Below, in pieces: positions 8,914 through 16,098 of a stretch of DNA of 37,696 bases. Numbering within the stretch: the stretch's first letter is position 1; every line of letters begins with the position of its first letter. Below the pieces are notes generated by a model, which saw only the letters and a list, made by a program, of their open reading frames with translations, made no database searches and was not told where the DNA came from. The stretch is from contig UQTB01000021.1 in assembly GCA_900543915.1 (NCBI GenBank), positions 1-37,696 on the forward strand, written 5' to 3'. The translations under genes and the position numbers were made by a program. Origin of the DNA: an uncultured Eubacteriales bacterium. Its GTDB lineage: Bacteria > Bacillota > Clostridia > Christensenellales > Borkfalkiaceae.

Positions 8914-9705
8914 ATGGATATATTAGAGACAAAAGGGAGAATCTTCGATATACAGAAATTCTCCGTTCACGACGGGCCGGGCATCCGCACCATCGTCTTT
9001 TTCAAGGGCTGCGTGTTGCGCTGTCAGTGGTGCTGCAACCCGGAATCCCAGCGGTTTGAAGTGGAAAAGATGACGATTGCCGGCAAGGAGAAAGTCGTCG
9101 GCAGAGACGTCACCGCCCGCGAAGTCATGGCGGAAGTCATGCAGGATCTCGCCTATTATCGCAGAAGCGGCGGGGGCCTGACGCTCTCGGGCGGCGAGTG
9201 CCTGCTGCAGCCCGAATTCGCCAAAGCGCTGTTATGGGCGGCGAAGGAGGCGAACATCTCCACCGCGATCGAGAGCATGGCTTGCGTGAAATACGAAGTG
9301 ATCCAGAGTATCTTGCCGTATCTGGACGTTTATCTGATGGATATCAAGCACATGGATCCCGAAAAACACAAAAAGTTTACCGGGAAATCCAACGAGCTGA
9401 TGCTGGAAAACGCAAAAAAGGTCGCCGCTTCCGGCCAGACAAATCTCGTGATCCGCGTGCCGACGGTGCCCGGGTTCAATGATACCGTGCCGGAGATCAC
9501 GGCGATTGCGAAATTCGCCGCGTCCCTGCCCGGCGTTACGAAAATTCATCTTTTGCCCTACCATCGTTTGGGGCAGGATAAATATACGGGGCTGAACCGC
9601 CCGTATCTGCTGGACGGCGTGCTTCCTCCCGGCCGGGAGCATATGGAAGCGCTCGCGGACGCGGTGCGCGCCGCAACGGATCTGAACTGCCAGATCGGAG
9701 GTTAA
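8914..9705 (+). CDS. Glycyl radical enzyme activating enzyme (radical SAM), short form
   Basis: This 263-residue radical SAM activase generates the glycyl radical on the preceding dehydratase. The SAM-cluster motif is C-V-L-R-C-Q-W-C, with cysteines at 33, 37 and 40, followed by N-P-E. G-G-E-C-L near residue 97 is the SAM-binding GGE motif, and Y-L-M-D-I-K-H follows. Many diol dehydratase activases carry a ferredoxin-like insert of about 60 residues with two extra [4Fe-4S] clusters right after the CX3CX2C motif. Here that stretch has no cysteine cluster, so the protein resembles the compact pyruvate formate-lyase activase. The frame can begin at TTG 8896, but ATG 8914 sits eight bases after a GGAG site and is preferred. 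It follows the dehydratase stop by 14 bases. Confidence 0.88.
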   Translation: MDILETKGRIFDIQKFSVHDGPGIRTIVFFKGCVLRCQWCCNPESQRFEVEKMTIAGKEKVVGRDVTAREVMAEVMQDLAYYRRSGGGLTLSGGECLLQPEFAKALLWAAKEANISTAIESMACVKYEVIQSILPYLDVYLMDIKHMDPEKHKKFTGKSNELMLENAKKVAASGQTNLVIRVPTVPGFNDTVPEITAIAKFAASLPGVTKIHLLPYHRLGQDKYTGLNRPYLLDGVLPPGREHMEALADAVRAATDLNCQIGG

Positions 9706-9706
9706 A

Positions 9707-10093
9707 ATGGATGGTCAGAAATTAGAGGATTTGCTGAACAGCGAGGGGAAACTGCGCATCGTCCAGGAACTGGTTCCCGGCAAACAGATCACCATCGCGC
9801 ACATCATTGCGAATCCGGACAAAATACTCTATCAGAAGCTGGGGCTCAATCCCGCGGTCGACTATTCCAAGAGCGCCATCGGCATCGTCTGTATGTCTCC
9901 GGCGGAAACCGCGATCATCGCGGGGGATATCGCGCTGAAAGCGTCCGCGGCGGAAGTCGGCTTTGTCGATCGCTTCAGCGGCACGCTCATTTTGCTGGGT
10001 ACGGTTTCGGAAGTGACTTCTTCCCTCGAGGCGATCCTCGCTTATGCGAGAGAGACGCTGCAGTTCGTGACCTGCCAGATCACGAAGACCTGA
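9707..10093 (+). CDS. Circularly permuted BMC-domain shell protein (EutS/PduU family)
   Basis: This 128-residue shell protein has the permuted BMC fold of EutS/PduU. The N-terminal strand segment R-I-V-Q-E-L-V-P-G-K-Q-I-T-I-A-H is typical of EutS. G-I-V-C-M-S-P-A-E-T-A-I-I-A-G-D and a C-terminal helix follow. Family hexamers form part of the facets, and an extra beta-barrel caps the pore. A GGAGG site overlaps the end of the activase gene, and the ATG is one base past its stop. The stop overlaps the EutP start by one base (TGATG), so this gene and the next are translationally coupled. Confidence 0.88.
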   Translation: MDGQKLEDLLNSEGKLRIVQELVPGKQITIAHIIANPDKILYQKLGLNPAVDYSKSAIGIVCMSPAETAIIAGDIALKASAAEVGFVDRFSGTLILLGTVSEVTSSLEAILAYARETLQFVTCQITKT

Positions 10094-10608
10094 TGACCAA
10101 GAAAAAAATAATGTTCATCGGCAGGAGCGGCGCGGGGAAGACGACGCTCACCCAGGCGCTCTCCGGCGTCGATCTTCAGTATCAGAAGACGCAGTACGTC
10201 AACTATCACGAATACATCATCGATCCTCCGGGGGAATATATCGAGGACAAGCAGTTCGGCTTCGCGCTTGCGCTCTACTCCTATGAAGTGGATGCGGTCG
10301 GTTTTCTGATCGCCGCCAACGAGCCGTTCTCCCTCTATTCGCCCTGCTGTACCGCGCTGACGAACCGCGAAGTGGTGGGGATCGTAACGCAGATCAACCA
10401 TCCGGATGCGAATCCCGCGCTGGCGGCGCAGTGGCTGCGGCTCGCGGGGTGCGAACGCATTTTTTTCATCGACAGCGTCACGCGGGAAGGGCTGGACGGG
10501 CTGGACGGGCTGATTGCCTTTCTGACAGGCGAAAAACCGGAAAAATGTGGGAAGTTGACCGCTTCCGGCGGGAAAGAAACTAAAAAAACAACAAAAACCA
10601 ACAAATAA
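10093..10608 (+). CDS. EutP/PduV-family P-loop GTPase-like protein
   Basis: This 171-residue protein has a Walker A motif G-R-S-G-A-G-K-T-T at residues 10-18 and the switch-like D-P-P-G-E-Y near residue 55. Both are typical of EutP/PduV. The usual NKxD guanine-specificity motif is replaced by T-Q-I-N, so nucleotide preference is uncertain. In Salmonella, PduV associates with the microcompartment surface and has been tied to its movement. That is relevant because a ParA/ParB-like pair lies at the far end of this locus. The last 20 residues are lysine- and threonine-rich and look disordered. It ends the first sub-operon before an internal promoter. Confidence 0.85.
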   Translation: MTKKKIMFIGRSGAGKTTLTQALSGVDLQYQKTQYVNYHEYIIDPPGEYIEDKQFGFALALYSYEVDAVGFLIAANEPFSLYSPCCTALTNREVVGIVTQINHPDANPALAAQWLRLAGCERIFFIDSVTREGLDGLDGLIAFLTGEKPEKCGKLTASGGKETKKTTKTNK

Positions 10609-10621
10609 TTTTTAAAATGCG

Positions 10622-10650
10622 TTGACTTTTGTGTTTTTTTAAGATATAAT
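10622..10650 (+). promoter_or_regulatory. Internal promoter before the aldolase gene
   Basis: TTGACT (10622-10627), a 17-base spacer and TATAAT (10645-10650) lie 36 bases before the aldolase start, in the only AT-rich gap of the first half of the locus. ACTGTA at 10654-10659 has the same offset from the -10 as at the operon promoter. The ribosome binding site is AAGGAG at 10675-10680. Confidence 0.8.
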
Positions 10651-10686
10651 ATAACTGTAAAATAAAAGTGAGGTAAGGAGATCATT

Positions 10687-11508
10687 ATGGTAAACGAATT
10701 TGAGATTAAAAAGCAAATTTGCGAAATCGGGAAGAGAATTTACAACCAGGGGATGGTCGCGGCGAACGACGGCAATATTTCCGTCAAATTGAACGATCAC
10801 GAATTTCTCTGCACGCCGACCGGCGTCAGCAAGGGATTCATGACCCCCGAATATATCTGTAAAGTAGACGAAAACGGAAAGGTGATCCAGGCGAATGCCG
10901 GGTTCAAACCTTCCAGCGAAATCAAGATGCACATGCGCGTATACAAAGAGAGACCGGACGTGCAGTCCGTCGTCCACGCGCATCCCATTTATGCGACCAG
11001 CTTCGCGATCGCGGGCATTCCGCTGACGCAGCCCATCATGCCCGAAGCGGTAATCGCGCTCGGCTGCGTTCCCATCGCGAAATACGGCACGCCCTCCACG
11101 GAGGAGATCCCCGACGCCGTTTCCGAATGGCTCCCGTACTTCGACGCGGTTCTGCTCGAAAACCACGGCGCTCTGACCTATGCGGATTCTCTGCTCGCGG
11201 CTTATCACAAGATGGAATCCGTCGAGTTCTATGCGAAACTGCTCTTCAATGCGCGTCAGCTGGGCGGGCCGAAGGAGCTCTCCAAGGCGCAGGTCGAGCG
11301 GCTGTATGAGATCCGCCGTCAGTTCGGCCTGAAAGGGAAACACCCCGCCAACGTCTGCGTGGCGAACAAACAGGGCTGCCCGAGCTGCCACACCTGCGGC
11401 GGCGCCTGCGCGGCGTCCGGCTCCGCTCCCGCTTCTGCGGAAAGCAATTCGGACATGGTAGCCGAGATCACCAAAAAAGTGATGAGCGAGTTAGGGCTCA
11501 ATAAATAA
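10687..11508 (+). CDS. Class II aldolase (L-fuculose/rhamnulose-1-phosphate aldolase type) with Cys-rich linker and C-terminal targeting helix
   Basis: Family members split L-fuculose-1-phosphate into DHAP and lactaldehyde, the precursor of propanediol. The catalytic features of the zinc class II aldolase/FucA fold are visible: S-S-E with Glu78, H-A-H-P with His97 and His99, and E-N-H-G with His160. The protein has 273 residues against roughly 215 for plain FucA. The extra C-terminus contains cysteines 231, 234, 237 and 241 in a CX2CX2CX3C pattern, then an Ala/Ser-rich linker. It ends with an amphipathic helix (255-273, D-M-V-A-E-I-T-K-K-V-M) that resembles a microcompartment encapsulation peptide. 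The aldolase in this context is the hallmark of GRM5 loci. Whether it acts on fuculose- or rhamnulose-phosphate cannot be told from sequence. Confidence 0.88.
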   Translation: MVNEFEIKKQICEIGKRIYNQGMVAANDGNISVKLNDHEFLCTPTGVSKGFMTPEYICKVDENGKVIQANAGFKPSSEIKMHMRVYKERPDVQSVVHAHPIYATSFAIAGIPLTQPIMPEAVIALGCVPIAKYGTPSTEEIPDAVSEWLPYFDAVLLENHGALTYADSLLAAYHKMESVEFYAKLLFNARQLGGPKELSKAQVERLYEIRRQFGLKGKHPANVCVANKQGCPSCHTCGGACAASGSAPASAESNSDMVAEITKKVMSELGLNK

Positions 11509-11510
11509 GA

Positions 11511-12023
11511 ATGAATCGGGAAGAACTTTCGCGCGCGGTGGAAAAGGCTGTGCGCGATTGGCAGTCGAACGGCGGCGTTCCGGAAAAGAAACACGTCTGT
11601 ACCTGCAACATTTCGCTTGCAATCGCAAAAGAGCTCGCGGCGGCCGTCGAGGCGCGCGCGGCGGAAATGGGGGTAAAGGCGGTGGTATGCGTCTCAGACG
11701 CGGGCGGCCACCCGGTTTTGGTTCACTCCATGGACGGCGCATATCTTGCCAGCTACGACATCGCGGTGGGCAAGGCGTATACGGTCGTCGCGCTCAAAAT
11801 GAGCACCGAGGCGCTCTCGCATCTCGCGCAGCCCGGTCAGCCCCTGTACGGGATCCAGTTTACCAACGACGGTAAAATCGTGATCTTCGGCGGCGGGGAG
11901 CCGCTCGAAAGAAACGGCAAAGTGATCGGCGGGCTGGGCGTTTCGGGCGGAACGGCGGAGCAGGATACCGCGCTCGCCGCATTCGGCAAAAATAAATTTA
12001 AGGAGATTATCTCGTGGCAATAA
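11511..12023 (+). CDS. GlcG/HbpS (PduO C-terminal-like) family protein with N-terminal targeting helix
   Basis: This 170-residue protein matches the GlcG/HbpS family, also found as the C-terminal domain of PduO. Visible features are S-D-A-G-G-H-P-V-L-V-H near residue 63 and the C-terminal G-G-L-G-V-S-G-G-T. Some family members bind haem; a role in glycyl radical microcompartments is not established. Residues 3-17 (R-E-E-L-S-R-A-V-E-K-A-V) form a short amphipathic helix joined by a linker with two nearby cysteines (C-T-C), suggesting encapsulation. The start lies two bases after the aldolase stop with a poor ribosome binding site, so translation probably depends on coupling. The end overlaps the next start by ten bases. 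Confidence 0.75.
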   Translation: MNREELSRAVEKAVRDWQSNGGVPEKKHVCTCNISLAIAKELAAAVEARAAEMGVKAVVCVSDAGGHPVLVHSMDGAYLASYDIAVGKAYTVVALKMSTEALSHLAQPGQPLYGIQFTNDGKIVIFGGGEPLERNGKVIGGLGVSGGTAEQDTALAAFGKNKFKEIISWQ

Positions 12024-13399
12024 ACGAACAAATGGTTCAGGAGATCGTCAGTCAGGTCGTCGCGAAGATGCAGCTCAGCCGCCCGGAAGGGAAAAACGGC
12101 ATCTTTACGGACATGAACGAGGCGATTGCCGCTGCGAAGGAGGCTCAGGCCGTCGTTCGCAGGATGACGATGGATCAACGTGAGAAGATCATTTCCAATA
12201 TCAGAAAAAAGACGAAGGAAAACGCGGAGATACTCGCGCGCATGGGCGTCGAGGAGACCGGGATGGGAAATGTCGGACACAAGATCTTAAAGCATCATCT
12301 CGTCGCGGAAAAAACGCCCGGAACGGAGGATATCACGACGACCGCCTGGTCGGGCGACCGCGGCCTTACCTTGATCGAGATGGGTCCGTTCGGCGTCATC
12401 GGCGCGATTACGCCCTGCACCAACCCGAGCGAGACGATTATCTGCAATACCATCGGCATGCTGGCGGGCGGGAATACCGTCGTATTCAACCCGCATCCGG
12501 CGGCGATCCGCACTTCCAATTACGCCGTCAACATGCTCAACGAGGCTTCTTTGGAAGCGGGCGGCCCCAACAACATCTGCTGTTCGCTGGAAAAACCGAC
12601 CATCGATTCCTCGGCGGTCATGATGAAGCATAAAGATATCCCGCTGATCGTGGCGACCGGCGGTCCCGGCGTCGTAACGGCTGTGCTCTCTTCGGGAAAG
12701 CGCGGCATCGGCGCGGGCGCGGGCAATCCTCCCGCACTGGTGGATGAAACCGCCGATATCCGCAAAGCCGCGGAAGATATCGTAAACGGCTGCACGTTCG
12801 ACAACAATCTTCCGTGTATCGCGGAGAAAGAAGTCGTCGCCGTCTCCGGCATCATGGACGAACTGATGCACTACATGGTGGAAGAGCAGGGGTGTTACTT
12901 GGCTTCCAAGGAAGTGCAGGATAAGCTGGTCGCGACCGTTCTGACGCCGAAAGGCCTCAACAGAAAGTGCGTGGGCAGAAGCGCGAAAGCGCTGCTCGCC
13001 ATGGTCGGCGTAGACGTGCCGGACAATATCAGGTGTATCGTGTTTGAGGGAGAAAAGGAGCATCCGCTCATTTCGGAAGAACTGATGATGCCCATTCTCG
13101 GAATCGTGCGCGCCAGGGATTTCGACGACGCGGTGGAAAAAGCCGTCTGGCTGGAACACGGCAACCGTCATTCCGCGCATATCCATTCCAAAAACATCGA
13201 CAATATCACGAAATATGCAAAGGCCATCGACACCGCGATTCTCGTCAAGAACGCGCCCTCTTATGCGGCGCTGGGCTTCGGCGGAGAAGGGTACTGTACC
13301 TTTACCATCGCGTCGAGAACGGGAGAAGGTTTGACGTCTGCAAGCACGTTCACCAAGCGCAGAAGATGCGTGATGTCGGACAGCTTGTGTATCAGATAA
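12014..13399 (+). CDS. CoA-acylating aldehyde dehydrogenase (PduP/EutE family), encapsulated
   Basis: This 461-residue enzyme should oxidise propanal to propionyl-CoA with NAD and CoA in the compartment lumen. The catalytic cysteine is Cys268 in N-N-L-P-C-I-A-E. The nucleotide-binding region shows P-F-G-V-I-G-A-I-T-P and a G-G-P-G-V-V element. Residues 3-19 (I-N-E-Q-M-V-Q-E-I-V-S-Q-V) form the N-terminal amphipathic encapsulation helix typical of PduP, followed by a short linker. The start is GTG at 12014 with AGGAG at 12001-12005, inside the end of the preceding gene. The family is unmistakable; propanal as substrate is inferred from the neighbours. Confidence 0.92.
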   Translation: MAINEQMVQEIVSQVVAKMQLSRPEGKNGIFTDMNEAIAAAKEAQAVVRRMTMDQREKIISNIRKKTKENAEILARMGVEETGMGNVGHKILKHHLVAEKTPGTEDITTTAWSGDRGLTLIEMGPFGVIGAITPCTNPSETIICNTIGMLAGGNTVVFNPHPAAIRTSNYAVNMLNEASLEAGGPNNICCSLEKPTIDSSAVMMKHKDIPLIVATGGPGVVTAVLSSGKRGIGAGAGNPPALVDETADIRKAAEDIVNGCTFDNNLPCIAEKEVVAVSGIMDELMHYMVEEQGCYLASKEVQDKLVATVLTPKGLNRKCVGRSAKALLAMVGVDVPDNIRCIVFEGEKEHPLISEELMMPILGIVRARDFDDAVEKAVWLEHGNRHSAHIHSKNIDNITKYAKAIDTAILVKNAPSYAALGFGGEGYCTFTIASRTGEGLTSASTFTKRRRCVMSDSLCIR

Positions 13400-13417
13400 G
13401 AAAAAAGGAGATTGAAC

Positions 13418-14629
13418 ATGGATATCAATTCTGCCAATATCGAGGAAATCGTAAGACAGGTTCTCGCGGGGATGACGGACAGCGTCCCTTCCTCCGCCGG
13501 GACGGCTGCCAAAGCGAGCGGGGAAATCCCCAAGACGGCGCACGTCGCCATGCTTGTGGCTCCCGAGAAATTTGAAGTAAAAGAGTACCCGATGCCCCCC
13601 GTCGGCGACGACGATATTCTCGTCAAAGTCGAGGGCTGCGGCGTCTGCGGGACGGACGCGCACGAATTTAAGCGCGACCCGTTCAACCTGATTCCCGTCG
13701 CCTTAGGGCACGAGGGAACGGGCGAAATCGTGAAGATGGGGAAAAACGTCAAGAAGGACAGCGCGGGGAAAGATCTCCATATCGGAGATAAAGTCGTCAC
13801 CTGCATGATCTTCAAAGACGATCCGGATATCACGATGTATGACCTCAACAAACAGAACGTCGGCGGGGCGGATGTCTACGGCCTGCTTCCGGATGACGAC
13901 ATTCATCTGAACGGCTGGTTTTCGGATTACATCCTGATCCGCAAGGGCTCCACCGTTTTCAACGTGAGCGATCTCGACCTCACTTCGAGAATTTTAATCG
14001 AACCCTGCGCGGTGCTGGTGCACGCGGTCGAGCGCGCGAAGACGACGGGGATTCTGCGTTTCAATACGCCGGTCGCCGTTCAGGGCTGCGGCCCCATCGG
14101 CCTGATCTGTATCGCAGTGCTCCGCACGATGGGCATCGAAACCATCATCGCGGTTGACGGAGAGCAGAAGCGCCTCGATTTCGCAAAGAGACTGGGCGCG
14201 TCCAAGACGGTGAACTTCAAGGACTACAAGGGGATCGACGCTCTGGCCGGCGCCGTCAAAGAGGCGAACGGCGGGAAGCTGGTCGACTTTGCGTTCCAGT
14301 GCACGGGCTCGCCCGTAGCGCACGCCAATATCTATAAATTCATCCGCAACGGCGGCGGGCTGTGCGAACTCGGCTTCTTCATCAACGGCGGAGACGCTAC
14401 GATCAACCCGCATTTCGATCTCTGCGCCAAGGAGATCACGCTGGTTGGCTCCTGGGTTTACACGCTGAGAGATTACGTCACGACGTTCGCTTTCTTAAAG
14501 CGCGCGAAGGCGATCGGGCTTCCGATCGAAGAGCTGGTCACGCACCGGTTCCCGCTGAACGAAATCAACGAAGCGCTCCGCGTCAATCTTGCGATGCAGG
14601 GATTAAAGATCGCGATCGTAAACGAGTAA
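13418..14629 (+). CDS. Zinc-dependent medium-chain alcohol dehydrogenase with N-terminal encapsulation helix
   Basis: This 403-residue MDR-family dehydrogenase probably reduces propanal to propanol and may also reduce lactaldehyde to propanediol, regenerating NAD inside the shell. The catalytic zinc elements are G-C-G-V-C-G-T-D (Cys77) and G-H-E-G-T-G. The Rossmann motif is G-C-G-P-I-G-L. The four-cysteine structural zinc lobe of classical alcohol dehydrogenases is absent. Residues 6-18 (A-N-I-E-E-I-V-R-Q-V-L) form an amphipathic helix followed by a Ser/Ala-rich linker, as expected for an encapsulation tag. Salmonella Pdu uses the iron-type PduQ instead. The frame is open from TTG 13412, but ATG 13418 has AAAGGAG at ideal spacing. 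Confidence 0.88.
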   Translation: MDINSANIEEIVRQVLAGMTDSVPSSAGTAAKASGEIPKTAHVAMLVAPEKFEVKEYPMPPVGDDDILVKVEGCGVCGTDAHEFKRDPFNLIPVALGHEGTGEIVKMGKNVKKDSAGKDLHIGDKVVTCMIFKDDPDITMYDLNKQNVGGADVYGLLPDDDIHLNGWFSDYILIRKGSTVFNVSDLDLTSRILIEPCAVLVHAVERAKTTGILRFNTPVAVQGCGPIGLICIAVLRTMGIETIIAVDGEQKRLDFAKRLGASKTVNFKDYKGIDALAGAVKEANGGKLVDFAFQCTGSPVAHANIYKFIRNGGGLCELGFFINGGDATINPHFDLCAKEITLVGSWVYTLRDYVTTFAFLKRAKAIGLPIEELVTHRFPLNEINEALRVNLAMQGLKIAIVNE

Positions 14630-14645
14630 CCGCCGGGGAATCGTC

Positions 14646-14960
14646 ATGGCAAAAGCAGTCGGGATCCTGGAGGTATACGGGCTTACCTGTGCGTTTGTCG
14701 CCGCGGACGCTGCCTGTAAGGCGGCGGACGTCACGCTGGAGAACTTCGATAAGAACAAACCTGCGAACGCCGATAAACTGCCCGTCCCTCTTTTGGTGAC
14801 AATAAAGATGCGCGGAGACGTCTCCGCGGTAGAATGCGCGCTGGAAGCCGCGAAATCGGCGGCGACCGCATTGACGGGAATCGTGGCGAGCCACGTGATC
14901 CCGAATCCCGAATCCGACACGCAGAAGATGTTGAATCTCAGCGGTATGGATAAAAATTAA
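14646..14960 (+). CDS. BMC-H hexameric shell protein, first copy
   Basis: This 104-residue single-BMC-domain protein starts A-K-A-V-G-I-L-E-V-Y-G and ends the domain with S-H-V-I-P-N-P. Both flanking motifs are typical of PduA/EutM-like facet hexamers. It has about nine more residues than the canonical copies because of an insertion, K-N-K-P-A-N-A-D-K-L, between strands near residues 37-46, close to the pore-side loop. It begins 16 bases after the dehydrogenase stop and opens a run of four shell genes. Confidence 0.9.
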   Translation: MAKAVGILEVYGLTCAFVAADAACKAADVTLENFDKNKPANADKLPVPLLVTIKMRGDVSAVECALEAAKSAATALTGIVASHVIPNPESDTQKMLNLSGMDKN

Positions 14961-14989
14961 AATCAGATAAAAAATCGGAGGATAATAAA

Positions 14990-15271
14990 ATGGCATACGA
15001 AGCATTGGGCATGGTTGAAACCAGAGGGCTGACCGCTGCGATCGAAGCGGCGGACGCGATGGTAAAGGCTGCGGAAGTCACGCTGATCGGCACCGAAAAG
15101 ATCGGCAGCGGATTGGTGACCGTCATGGTCAGGGGAGACGTCGGCGCAGTGAAGGCGGCGACCGAAGTCGGCAGCAACGCCGCCGCGAAGCTCGGCGAGC
15201 TGGTCGCGGTTCACGTGATCCCGAGACCTCACAACGACGTAGAGAAGATTTTGCCCGGATTCGGCAAATAA
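14990..15271 (+). CDS. BMC-H hexameric shell protein, second copy (PduA-like)
   Basis: This 93-residue canonical BMC-H protein begins A-L-G-M-V-E-T-R-G-L and has the K-I-G-S-G-L-V-T-V pore-strand region. It ends H-V-I-P-R-P-H-N-D-V-E. It is very close to the fourth copy at 15649, in both protein and DNA. A strong CGGAGG site lies nine bases before the start, fitting high expression as a bulk facet protein. Confidence 0.92.
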   Translation: MAYEALGMVETRGLTAAIEAADAMVKAAEVTLIGTEKIGSGLVTVMVRGDVGAVKAATEVGSNAAAKLGELVAVHVIPRPHNDVEKILPGFGK

Positions 15272-15282
15272 GCTGAACGCGC

Positions 15283-15621
15283 ATGGGAAACGCACTGGGT
15301 TTTATTGAGATTTCCGGCGTAGTCGCGGCGGTCGACGCACTCGATATCATGTGCAAGACTGCCGACGTCGAGCTGGTCACCTGGGAGCGGAAACTCGGCG
15401 GCAGATTGGTTACTCTGATCGTACGGGGAAATGTATCCGCCGTCACGCAGGCGGTGGAAACCGCTTCCGCGCAGGCGATCAAGAAACCCGTCTGTAAAGC
15501 GGTGATAGCGAATCCGCATCCCGAAGTGGAAAAAATCATAGCGAAAAGCGCGGCGCGGCTGGAAAAAAAGCAAGCGGCGCAGCAAGGCGGCAAGGAAGAG
15601 AAACCTTCCCGCAAAAAATAA
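15283..15621 (+). CDS. BMC-H shell protein with a charged C-terminal extension
   Basis: This 112-residue protein has a divergent BMC-H domain (G-F-I-E-I-S-G-V near the start, R-L-V-T-L-I-V-R-G-N, then A-N-P-H-P-E-V). About 25 further residues are rich in Lys, Glu and Gln (R-L-E-K-K-Q-A-A-Q-Q). The tail is predicted helical then disordered and would project from the shell. Extended BMC-H proteins such as PduK exist, but PduK carries a cysteine cluster and this tail has none. It could be a docking site for a cytoplasmic partner. No clear ribosome binding site precedes the ATG. Confidence 0.88.
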   Translation: MGNALGFIEISGVVAAVDALDIMCKTADVELVTWERKLGGRLVTLIVRGNVSAVTQAVETASAQAIKKPVCKAVIANPHPEVEKIIAKSAARLEKKQAAQQGGKEEKPSRKK

Positions 15622-15648
15622 TTCGATATCTTTAAGGAGGATATAAAA

Positions 15649-15927
15649 ATGGCATTGGAAGCATTGGGTATGGTTGAAACCAGAGGTTTGGTTGCGGCGA
15701 TCGAAGCGGCGGACTCCATGGTCAAAGCGGCGAACGTTACGCTGATCGGCACCGAGAAGATCGGCAGCGGATTGGTGACCGTCATGGTCAGAGGCGATGT
15801 CGGCGCGGTCAAGAGCGCGGTCGAAGCCGGCGCGAACAACGCTTCGAGACTGGGCGAACTGGTTGCGACGCACGTAATCCCCAGACCCCACAACGATGTT
15901 GAGAAGATTCTTCCCCAGGTAAAATAA
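15649..15927 (+). CDS. BMC-H hexameric shell protein, fourth copy (PduA-like)
   Basis: This 92-residue canonical BMC-H protein is nearly identical to the copy at 14990-15271. The same A-L-G-M-V-E-T-R-G-L start, K-I-G-S-G-L-V-T-V-M-V-R-G-D core and I-P-R-P-H-N-D-V-E end are present, with scattered substitutions such as N for E and S for A. It has a strong AAGGAGG site. A terminator hairpin follows directly, so this ends the high-output shell cluster. Confidence 0.92.
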   Translation: MALEALGMVETRGLVAAIEAADSMVKAANVTLIGTEKIGSGLVTVMVRGDVGAVKSAVEAGANNASRLGELVATHVIPRPHNDVEKILPQVK

Positions 15928-15953
15928 GGTCGGAATCTACTTAACGGCACAAA

Positions 15954-16002
15954 AAAAAACAATTGCTCCCGCGCCGCAAGGCGCGGGGGAAAACTGTTTT
16001 TT
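15954..16002 (+). terminator. Terminator after the shell gene cluster
   Basis: A strong CCCGCGCC/GGCGCGGG stem with a GCAA loop (15968-15987) lies inside an outer A-rich/T-rich stem (15954-15961 with 15995-16002) that ends in TTTTTT. It should reduce transcription into the PduL half of the locus. Confidence 0.75.
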
Positions 16003-16053
16003 CAAGTACGAATGTTTCATAGCGGGTTATTTTTAACGCCGTATTTTTCAGTA

Positions 16054-16082
16054 TTGCTTTTTTGAGCGAAAAATAATATAAG
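16054..16082 (+). promoter_or_regulatory. Possible weak promoter before PduL
   Basis: TTGCTT (16054-16059), a 17-base spacer and TATAAG (16077-16082) lie just upstream of the PduL gene and after the shell terminator. The match is imperfect. Confidence 0.35.
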
Positions 16083-16098
16083 GAACGGGTCGGACGGC

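Larger units (their letters stand above)
14990..15927 (+). repeat. Diverged tandem gene duplication (BMC-H copies 2 and 4)
   Basis: The genes at 14990-15271 and 15649-15927 are near-identical over most of their length. One exactly matching block of about 35 bases lies near 15100-15135 in the first copy and near 15757-15792 in the second. The divergent, tail-bearing BMC-H gene sits between them. This indicates recent duplication or gene conversion. Confidence 0.8.
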
